This document shows positions 27,503-33,826 of a stretch of DNA of 33,826 bases, piece by piece. How positions within the stretch are numbered: position 1 is the first letter of the stretch; every line of letters starts with the position of its first letter. The stretch covers positions 1 through 33,826 of the forward strand of contig CANQYY010000020.1 in the NCBI GenBank assembly GCA_947628225.1. Reading direction: 5' to 3'. Both the position numbers and the translations under genes were made by a program. The notes beneath the pieces are model-generated. The model saw nothing but the letters and a program-made list of their open reading frames with translations. It ran no database searches and was not told the DNA's origin. This stretch comes from an uncultured Lachnospiraceae bacterium (GTDB taxonomy: Bacteria > Bacillota > Clostridia > Lachnospirales > Lachnospiraceae).

Positions 27503-27557
27503 AGCTTTCCTCCATGGTGCCAGTATAGCATAAAAAAAAATTAAATTAAATACTGTA

Positions 27558-27586
27558 TTGGAAAATTGTTTAAAATCGTGTATGAT
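27558..27586 (+). promoter_or_regulatory. Promoter of the HD-GYP gene
   Basis: TTGGAA (27558-27563), 17 bases and TATGAT (27581-27586). Transcription would start near 27593. An upstream in-frame ATG at 27566 lies inside the promoter and cannot be used. Confidence 0.7.
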
Positions 27587-27616
27587 AGTAGTGTATATAC
27601 AAAGGAGGCGTGTTAC

Positions 27617-28702
27617 ATGGCGGAAAAAAAGGTTTTGACAATTTCAGTTAGCGATGTGATTCCCGGCATGGTAGCGGCCCGGGATATTTATTCAAAAAAT
27701 GAACAGTTGCTAATCGGCAAGGATAGCGTTATCGATGCTAATTCCATTGCCAGAATTACGTTTTTTGGCATTTTAAGCGTGGCAATATATGCAGATAAAG
27801 ATAGGGAAACCGATGAGCTGGAGGAGGACACGCCCTTTGAAACTCTGGCGCAGAAAAAGGCATTTGAACAATTTAACACAGAATACCATGAGTCGATTTC
27901 CGATATTAAGGGTAAAATGAATCAGCTTTTGAAGGTGGGGGATAATATCGATGAAAAGAAGCTGATACAGGATGTGGAGTCTGTTGTGATTTCGACGGGA
28001 ACGAAGTATCAGGTATTTGATATGCTTCATTACATAAAGGACTATGACGATGAAACCTACAACCACAGTCTGAATGTATCTATGATATGCAATGTTTTTG
28101 CCGACTGGCTGGGAATGTCGTCCTATGAAAAAAAATATCTTACGCTGTGCGGACTTCTCCATGATTTTGGAAAGCTGTTAATATCCAAGGATGTTTTGAG
28201 AAAGCGCGGAAAACTTACCGAGGATGAATATGAAGTTATCAAGCAGCACCCGCTGAAGGGCTATGAATTTTTAAGGAATAAGAAAATCCATGAAAGTGTG
28301 AAAAGAGCGGTTCTTCTGCACCATGAGCGATGTGACGGAAAGGGATATCCTTTTGGCATGAAAGTAAATGAAATCGACCCATATGCAGCGATCACGGCTA
28401 TTGCCGATGTGTATGAGGCGATGACGGCTACGCGGGTATACCGCAAGGGCCTGAGTCCGTTCCGGGTTATTAAATTATTTGAAGAGGAAGGACGCCAGCA
28501 GTTTAATCCCATTTTTCTTATGCCGATATTGAAAAATCTGGTAGAAACCTATATGCGGCATAAGGTAAAGCTGAACGACGGCCGGGAAGGAACGATTGTT
28601 ATGATAAATCCCAATGAATTGTGCCGGCCGGTGCTGATGATGGGAAATGAATTTTTAGACTTAACAAAGAACAGGGAGTTATTTATCGAAGAAGTATTTT
28701 AA
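27617..28702 (+). CDS. HD-GYP domain protein, probable cyclic-di-GMP phosphodiesterase
   Basis: A 361-residue cytoplasmic protein. The N-terminal 70 residues are a small strand-rich domain; a linker/helical region follows to about 130; the HD-GYP domain covers about 140-320. Metal and signature residues are complete: His150, HD at 182-183, Lys186 (HDFGK), His211, HH at 235-236, DGKGYP (240-245) and Asp264. This set is that of active HD-GYP enzymes that hydrolyse c-di-GMP. The last 45 residues (VKLNDGREGTIVMIN) resemble a small beta domain often found after HD-GYP in Clostridia. It has no signal-receiver or membrane segment, so the input is unknown. ATG 27617 follows AAAGGAGG by eight bases and lies downstream of a clear promoter. 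Confidence 0.88.
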   Translation: MAEKKVLTISVSDVIPGMVAARDIYSKNEQLLIGKDSVIDANSIARITFFGILSVAIYADKDRETDELEEDTPFETLAQKKAFEQFNTEYHESISDIKGKMNQLLKVGDNIDEKKLIQDVESVVISTGTKYQVFDMLHYIKDYDDETYNHSLNVSMICNVFADWLGMSSYEKKYLTLCGLLHDFGKLLISKDVLRKRGKLTEDEYEVIKQHPLKGYEFLRNKKIHESVKRAVLLHHERCDGKGYPFGMKVNEIDPYAAITAIADVYEAMTATRVYRKGLSPFRVIKLFEEEGRQQFNPIFLMPILKNLVETYMRHKVKLNDGREGTIVMINPNELCRPVLMMGNEFLDLTKNRELFIEEVF

Positions 28703-28742
28703 TGCTGTTTAACGGAGCATATGAAAAATTTTGGAGGACAAT

Positions 28743-30170
28743 ATGAAAAGAAAAATTAGCATGGTACTCTTTCTCTGCCTTGTGTGGAATGCCATATTGC
28801 CAGTGTGCCTTTCCACAGAGGCAAAGGCGGCAAAGGGAAAAGTAAATATTTCAGCAGAATCAGCCGTCGTCATGGATGTGCAGTCCGGGAGTATTTTATA
28901 CTCGAAGAATATGAACAAGAAGCAATATCCCGCCAGTATTACAAAAATTATGACGGCGCTTTTGGCTCTTGAAAATTCTTCTCCGGCAGAAACGGTTACC
29001 TATTCCGGCAGCGCCGTGCTGAATTTGGAATCCGGCGCCTCCAATATCGGATTAAAAGTAGGAGAAAAATTGACCATGGAACAGAGCCTGTACGCTATTC
29101 TCCTGATGTCCGCCAACGAGGCATGTAATGGTGTGGCAGAGCACATTGCCGGGAGTATAAAAAACTTTGTGAAGATGATGAATGAAAGGGCAAAGCAATT
29201 AGGCTGTACCGGAACTCACTTTGCTAATACCAATGGGTTATGGATGAAAAATCATTATACGACAGCATATGATATGGCGCGGATTGCCAGCGCGGCATAT
29301 AAAAATACGACCTTCGCCCGGATTACCGGTACAAAGAGGTACAACATCCCAAAGACAAACAAAAATAAGGACGGTCATGCGCTGCATAACCATCACGGCA
29401 TGTTATATGCGAATTCCAGTTATCCGCAATATGTTTATGAATATTGTGTGGGAGGTAAAACAGGATATACCTCGAAGTGCCGCTATACTCTGGTAACGTA
29501 TGCCAAAAAAAACGGGATGACTTTGGTATCCGTTATTATGAGAGCGCCCAACCACCCGTCCATGGAGCCGAATGAGTATACGGATTCTACTAAGCTTTTA
29601 AATTATTGTTTTGAAAATTATACCCGCTATGGCATACAGGATGCAACGACGGATGAAATAAACAATCAATATTTATTTACCAAATTCAGTCCCTATTTTA
29701 AACATTCCACCAGTATGCTTTCCATTGATGCGGATGCCGGAGTTATCCTGCCAAAGGGAGTGCCGTTAAATAAGGCGCAAAAAAAGGTGGAGTTTTTTGA
29801 CAGCCCGCAAAAGGGAAAGGACGGGAAAGATGTCATCGGAGCCGTGACATATACTTATAATAATGAAAGGGTAGGAGGTTCGGATATTTATTATACGCAA
29901 AAACAGATACCGATGCTGAATGACAGCATTGATATGTCCCAGTGGTTTGATGATGCGGTGGAAAAGGCAAAGGCAGAGCCGTTTCCGTGGAAAAAGGCAG
30001 TGATTATAATTATCTTTGTTCTGGCAGCAGGGGCAGCGGCGTTTCTTGTTATATTGCGTATAAGGGCGCAAAAGGAGCAGCGGCTCAGGAGGAACCGGTA
30101 TAAGCAGACGCGAAAGAGTATCAGGAGAAGCCGGGGGCGGAGAAACGACCGGCGGCCGTATTGGAAATAA
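28743..30170 (+). CDS. D-alanyl-D-alanine carboxypeptidase (DacF/PBP5 type)
   Basis: A 475-residue exported serine peptidase that trims the terminal D-Ala of peptidoglycan stem peptides. Residues 1-29 are a signal peptide. The penicillin-binding triad is complete: SITK (65-68), SAN (123-125) and KTG (239-241). A beta-rich domain 2 follows (about 290-400), then one transmembrane helix at about 418-440 and a strongly basic 35-residue tail. In Firmicutes the usual C-terminal anchor is an amphipathic helix; here it is a full membrane span with an Arg/Lys-rich tail that would lie inside. I chose ATG 28743 because GGAGG (28733-28737) precedes it; a TTG at 28731 overlaps that site. Close homologues are dacF and dacA. 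Confidence 0.88.
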   Translation: MKRKISMVLFLCLVWNAILPVCLSTEAKAAKGKVNISAESAVVMDVQSGSILYSKNMNKKQYPASITKIMTALLALENSSPAETVTYSGSAVLNLESGASNIGLKVGEKLTMEQSLYAILLMSANEACNGVAEHIAGSIKNFVKMMNERAKQLGCTGTHFANTNGLWMKNHYTTAYDMARIASAAYKNTTFARITGTKRYNIPKTNKNKDGHALHNHHGMLYANSSYPQYVYEYCVGGKTGYTSKCRYTLVTYAKKNGMTLVSVIMRAPNHPSMEPNEYTDSTKLLNYCFENYTRYGIQDATTDEINNQYLFTKFSPYFKHSTSMLSIDADAGVILPKGVPLNKAQKKVEFFDSPQKGKDGKDVIGAVTYTYNNERVGGSDIYYTQKQIPMLNDSIDMSQWFDDAVEKAKAEPFPWKKAVIIIIFVLAAGAAAFLVILRIRAQKEQRLRRNRYKQTRKSIRRSRGRRNDRRPYWK

Positions 30171-30202
30171 TTGCAAGGGCAATGTTTTAAACGGAGGTTG
30201 AT

Positions 30203-31621
30203 ATGCGTAGAACCAAAATAATATGTACAATGGGACCGGCAACGGATGATGTATCGGTACTGGACAAATTAATAAAAACCGGTATGGATGTGGCAAGATT
30301 TAATTTTTCTCACGGAACATATGAAGAGCAGCAGAGAAGGATGGACAGTTTCCGGGAAATCCGTCGGAAATATCAAAGACCGGTGGCAATGCTATTAGAT
30401 ACAAAGGGACCGGAAATAAGATTAGGAGATTTTGCTGCCGGCAGGGTACAGTTGCAGAGAGGTCAGAGGTTTATCTTATCCGTTAAAAATGTTATAGGGA
30501 ACGAGGAGCGTGCCAGTGTTTCTTACGCAAATCTTGTAGAGGACGTTGCACCCGGCAGCCGCATTCTCATAGATGACGGTTTAGTAGAGATGACCGTGAA
30601 GGAAGTCACCGAAGAGGAGATTTGCTGTGAGGTAGTGAATGATGGTGTCATTTCCAACCACAAGGGTGTCAATATTCCGGGGCTGCATTTGAATATTCCC
30701 TATCTTAGCGAGAAGGATAAAAACGATTTACTTTTTGGCATTAACAATGATATTGATTTTGTTGCGGCATCCTTTGTACGCTCAGGAGAGGATGTTCGTC
30801 AGCTGCGCACGTTTCTTTTGGAAAATGGGGGAAGCGGAATTAATATTATTGCCAAGATAGAAAATAGTGAAGGCATAGAAAACATTGATGAGATTATTGA
30901 ATTGTCAGATGGTATTATGATTGCCAGGGGCGATATGGGAGTAGAGCTTCCCGAGGAGGAGGTTCCCGTTATACAGAAAATAATAATAGGAAAAGTGTAT
31001 CGGGCAGGGAAACAGGTTATTACGGCGACCCAGATGTTGGATTCCATGATGAAAAATCCAAGACCCACACGGGCAGAGGTAACCGATGTAGCGAATGCGG
31101 TCTATGATGGAACCAGTGCGATTATGCTTTCCGGTGAAACGGCAGCAGGAAAATTTCCAGTAGAGGCACTGGAAACAATGATACGGATTGCGAATCGGAC
31201 AGAGAAGGATATTGATTACCGGAAGCGTTTTTTTGCCAGAGGACGGCAGGAAAATCCGGATATTACCGATGCAATTTCCCATGCCACCTGCACAACAGCG
31301 TATGATCTGAACGCTTCGGCTATTGTCACAGTAACAAAGTCAGGGCGGTCAGCCCGGATGATTTCAAGATACCGTCCGGCTTGTCAGATAATTGGAGGCA
31401 CCACCTCCAAGAAGGTCTGCCGGCAATTAAATTTATCGTGGGGAATAACGCCGGTATTGCTGGAGGAAAAAACAGATGTTTTTGATTTATTTTCTCATGC
31501 AGTGGCAGAGGGAAAAAAGAAAGGGCTTTTGCAAGAAGGAGATTTGACCGTAATTACTTCCGGCGTACCGATAGGAAAATCCGGAACTACGAATATGATA
31601 AAGGTGGAAATAGTAGAGTAA
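30203..31621 (+). CDS. pyk: Pyruvate kinase
   Basis: A 472-residue glycolytic enzyme making ATP and pyruvate from phosphoenolpyruvate and ADP. It shows MRRTKIICTMGPAT at the start, the substrate-binding MLLDTKGPEIR, the lid domain (about 70-170), the catalytic segment IIAKIENSEGIENIDEI with IMIARGDMGVELP, and ATQMLDSM. The C-terminal allosteric domain ends normally, without the extra PEP-utiliser domain some Gram-positive enzymes carry. GGAGG lies about eight bases upstream, 32 bases after the carboxypeptidase gene, so co-transcription is likely. Confidence 0.97.
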   Translation: MRRTKIICTMGPATDDVSVLDKLIKTGMDVARFNFSHGTYEEQQRRMDSFREIRRKYQRPVAMLLDTKGPEIRLGDFAAGRVQLQRGQRFILSVKNVIGNEERASVSYANLVEDVAPGSRILIDDGLVEMTVKEVTEEEICCEVVNDGVISNHKGVNIPGLHLNIPYLSEKDKNDLLFGINNDIDFVAASFVRSGEDVRQLRTFLLENGGSGINIIAKIENSEGIENIDEIIELSDGIMIARGDMGVELPEEEVPVIQKIIIGKVYRAGKQVITATQMLDSMMKNPRPTRAEVTDVANAVYDGTSAIMLSGETAAGKFPVEALETMIRIANRTEKDIDYRKRFFARGRQENPDITDAISHATCTTAYDLNASAIVTVTKSGRSARMISRYRPACQIIGGTTSKKVCRQLNLSWGITPVLLEEKTDVFDLFSHAVAEGKKKGLLQEGDLTVITSGVPIGKSGTTNMIKVEIVE

Positions 31622-31657
31622 AGGGTTTCAGTGTGATGCTTTGGAATGGAGGGTATT

Positions 31658-32473
31658 ATGCGAAAACGAATAAGAAAAATTGGTCTGATTGCCTTTTTGT
31701 TTGCCGTGGGAATGCCCATCGTGATGTCAGGCAATACACATGCCAAAGTCGTGAAAAAGAAAATTTATATTCTCAAGGGAATAACGCGGCGGATATCCAT
31801 TGACTCTACGAGAGTGAAAAAGCTGAAAATAAAAAATAAGAAAATAAGGGTAAGGACAAAGGAGTTTTCTCTCCGCGTCAAAGGAATAAAGGCGGGGAAG
31901 TCTGAGTTTTCCTACCGGATTCCCGGCATGAAAAATAAATACTGCTACAAGGTAGTAGTGCGGTCAAAGAAAAAGGTAAAAAAGGAAGCAAAGAAGAAAT
32001 TAAGGAAATATTTAAAAAAATTGCCGGAGGGAACGGGGTACGCCTTTGTTGATTTTAATAAGGACGGGATCCCGGAGCTTTTCCACAACGGAAGGATAAC
32101 CTTCTATCATTATCGGAAAAAGAAGTGCCTAACACAAAAATACGGATTTCAGGATGTTTATATATCCCCCCGGACAAAGATGATTTTTGTTACTTACCGG
32201 AAGCCGAAAACCACAAAAAAATTTATTTTTGTCAGTGAATTTTATCGGCCGTCCGCCTATAAAATCTTTCGCCTGACGGCAACCGGGAGCGGTTATAAAA
32301 AATATACAGAAACCGGTCTTGCTGTTTATTCGGCATTGGCGCCGTACGCATATTACGATGGCAGTTATGAGGAGGATGATTATAATTATGAAGCTATGAC
32401 GGAGCAGGATATTCTTGAGAATATAAAAAAGAAAATGCATTCTTTCCATAAAATCAATTTGAAACAAAAATAA
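31658..32473 (+). CDS. Secreted lysine-rich protein with DxNxDG loop
   Basis: A 271-residue exported protein of unknown function. Residues 1-30 are a signal peptide (cleavage likely after THA). Residues about 33-105 form a Lys/Arg-rich, strand-alternating domain ending in CYKVVVRSKKK that aligns by eye with the N-terminal domain of the LRR protein (4108-5481): both contain I-x-KG, KIK..KK, (K)IKG-KxGK and C-x-VxV-KK in the same order. Then comes DFNKDGIPEL (about 130-139), a calcium-loop pattern seen in FG-GAP/VCBS-like repeats, in a strand-rich C-terminal half full of Tyr and Lys. There is no anchor. I chose ATG 31658 because GGAGGG (31648-31653) precedes it. It follows pyk by 36 bases. Confidence 0.7.
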   Translation: MRKRIRKIGLIAFLFAVGMPIVMSGNTHAKVVKKKIYILKGITRRISIDSTRVKKLKIKNKKIRVRTKEFSLRVKGIKAGKSEFSYRIPGMKNKYCYKVVVRSKKKVKKEAKKKLRKYLKKLPEGTGYAFVDFNKDGIPELFHNGRITFYHYRKKKCLTQKYGFQDVYISPRTKMIFVTYRKPKTTKKFIFVSEFYRPSAYKIFRLTATGSGYKKYTETGLAVYSALAPYAYYDGSYEEDDYNYEAMTEQDILENIKKKMHSFHKINLKQK

Positions 32474-32477
32474 AAGA

Positions 32478-32510
32478 CCTTCTCTGATAATTTGATTTTA
32501 TCAGAGAAGG
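32478..32510. terminator. Bidirectional terminator between secreted protein and tyrS
   Basis: CCTTCTCTGATAA (32478-32490) pairs perfectly with TTATCAGAGAAGG (32498-32510) around a 7-base loop. Both strands continue into T-rich DNA (CCTTTGTTGTT rightward, TCTTTTATTTTTG leftward). Confidence 0.9.
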
Positions 32511-32519
32511 CCTTTGTTG

Positions 32520-33740
32520 TTATAAAATAATTTTTCGGAAATTCTTTTTGCCCTTCTTCAGCACGATGCCGTCGCCGGAGAAGGCATCTCTTGTGTAGGA
32601 GGTCTTAATATCCAGTACCTTTTCGCCGTCTACGCTGACGCCGCCCTGCTGTACCGCCCGTCTTGCCTCTGATTTGGAGGGAACCAGACCGGAGGCGTGG
32701 AGAAGGGTCAGTATGTCTACGGCATTGTCGGCGAAGTCATCTTCTGCCAGTTCATAGGTCGGCATGTCGGCGGCGCTGCCGCTGGAGAACAGAGCTCTTG
32801 CCGCCTCCTGCGCCCGGCGGGCTTCTTCTTCGCCGTGAATGAGCGTAGTCAGCTCAAAGGCGAGAATCTCCTTCGCCTTATTCAATTCGCTTCCCTGCCA
32901 GCCCTCCATGGCCTCAATCTCGGAGAGGGGAAGGAAAGTAAGCATCTTTAAGCACTTGATGACGTCGGCGTCGTCCACATTTCTCCAGTACTGATAAAAC
33001 TCAAAGGGAGAGGTCTTTTCAGCGTCCAGCCATACGGCGCCTTTCTGGGTCTTACCCATTTTCTTTCCCTCGGAGTTAAGCAGGAGGTTAATCGTCATGG
33101 CATAGGCGTCCTTGCCGAGCTTGCGGCGGATCAGCTCGGTGCCTCCCAGCATGTTGCTCCACTGGTCGTCCCCACCGAACTGGAGATTGCAGCCGTATTT
33201 TTCGTAGAGGGCCATGAAGTCATAACTCTGCATGATCATGTAGTTGAACTCCAGAAAACTTAACCCCTTTTCCATTCTCTGTTTGTAGCACTCAGCAGTC
33301 AGCATGCGGTTTACGCTGAAGTGGGCGCCCACATCACGCAGCAGTTCAATGTAGTTTAAGTTCATCAGCCAGTCCGCATTGTTCACGAGCAGGGCCTTTC
33401 CGTCCGAAAAATCAATGAAGCGGCTCATCTGCTTCCGAAAGCAGTCGCAGTTGTGCTTAATCGTTTCCTCGGTCATCATCTGGCGCATATCCGTGCGGCC
33501 GGAGGGGTCGCCCACCATAGCGGTGCCGCCGCCAATCAGGGCGATCGGACGGTTTCCCGCCATCTGCAGCCGTTTCATCAGGCACAGCGCCATGAAATGT
33601 CCCACATGCAGGCTGTCTGCTGTCGGGTCAAAACCGATGTAGAAGGTGGCTTTTCCCTTGTTGATCAATTCCTTAATTTCTTCCTCGTCTGTTACCTGGG
33701 CGATCAGCCCTCTGGCAACCAGTTCGTCATAAACAGTCAT
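32520..33740 (-). CDS. tyrS: Tyrosine--tRNA ligase
   Basis: A 406-residue class I aminoacyl-tRNA synthetase. HIGH appears as HVGH (45-48) after [14 protein letters not shown] appears as KMGKT (227-231), the variant usual in TyrRS. The tyrosine pocket is YMIMQSYDF (167-175) and [10 protein letters not shown] follows. An S4 RNA-binding domain closes the protein (about 335-400). AGGAG lies nine bases before the ATG. The gene is head-on to replication and looks richer in GC than its neighbours. Only 86 bases of upstream DNA are visible, with a small hairpin (33781-33797), so a T-box leader can be neither seen nor excluded. Confidence 0.97.
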   Translation of the reverse strand: MTVYDELVARGLIAQVTDEEEIKELINKGKATFYIGFDPTADSLHVGHFMALCLMKRLQMAGNRPIALIGGGTAMVGDPSGRTDMRQMMTEETIKHNCDCFRKQMSRFIDFSDGKALLVNNADWLMNLNYIELLRDVGAHFSVNRMLTAECYKQRMEKGLSFLEFNYMIMQSYDFMALYEKYGCNLQFGGDDQWSNMLGGTELIRRKLGKDAYAMTINLLLNSEGKKMGKTQKGAVWLDAEKTSPFEFYQYWRNVDDADVIKCLKMLTFLPLSEIEAMEGWQGSELNKAKEILAFELTTLIHGEEEARRAQEAARALFSSGSAADMPTYELAEDDFADNAVDILTLLHASGLVPSKSEARRAVQQGGVSVDGEKVLDIKTSYTRDAFSGDGIVLKKGKKNFRKIIL

Positions 33741-33826
33741 TTTTCCTAACTCCTACTACAATATATTTATGGTTAATACCCCTTACAGCCAGTAAGGAAT
33801 TACCCATCTTGTTGCTTAAGCTGTTA

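Noticed and set aside
33741..33826. T-box leader upstream of tyrS
   Set aside because: No T-box sequence (TGGNACC-like) or antiterminator is visible in the 86 bases present; the rest lies beyond the edge.

Overview
This window is the replication-origin neighbourhood of a low-to-mid GC anaerobic Firmicute, most likely a Clostridia member of Lachnospiraceae type. The evidence is the gene order gyrA-gyrB-recF-yaaA-dnaN-dnaA / rpmH-rnpA-yidD-yidC-jag-mnmE-mnmG-rsmG-soj-parB, a two-subunit iron-sulfur fumarase, a DUF4446 gene just after parB, strong GGAGG ribosome binding sites, and tRNA genes without encoded CCA. The left edge enters what looks like the leader of an rRNA operon running off the window, so the window may be a whole contig bounded by a repeat.

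Layout. 1-328: a strong minus-strand promoter and rRNA-type leader. 329-3432 (minus): an MFS transporter, a small unknown protein, a P-loop kinase and a DUF1848 iron-sulfur protein. 3710-5481: a divergent pair, an XRE regulator (minus) and a secreted leucine-rich-repeat protein (plus). 5596-16160 (minus): tRNA-Ser, fumarase beta, the fluoride channel crcB, fumarase alpha, gyrA, gyrB, recF, yaaA, dnaN, dnaA. 14549-16281: oriC, with DnaA boxes in the 3' end of dnaA, in the dnaA-dnaN spacer and in the dnaA-rpmH spacer. 16373-25276 (plus): rpmH through DUF4446, with tandem parS sites before soj. 25352-33740: tRNA-Lys (minus), AI-2E family transporter, trmB (minus), HD-GYP phosphodiesterase, dacF-type D,D-carboxypeptidase, pyruvate kinase, a secreted lysine-rich protein and tyrS (minus).

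How it works together. Two bodies of genes diverge from the dnaA-rpmH spacer, so most run with the replication forks. The left one makes initiator, clamp, repair and gyrase and then runs into fumarase and crcB by overlapping or tightly spaced genes. The right one makes ribosomal and RNase P parts, the membrane insertase, tRNA-modifying enzymes and the ParAB segregation pair. The DnaA box inside the dnaA promoter suggests autoregulation.

The chromosomal core is ordinary. The unusual material lies in its details and in the accessory genes: the XRE/LRR pair with a 22-bp-spaced repeat between them, a 12-unit LRR carrying one cysteine per repeat, a second secreted protein sharing its lysine-rich N-terminal domain, a possible structured RNA leader before the MFS gene, crcB between two fumarase subunits, non-canonical DNA-contact residues in DnaA, and a glycine at the usually acidic quinolone-pocket position of GyrA. 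I saw no CRISPR array, insertion sequence or recognisable defence island.
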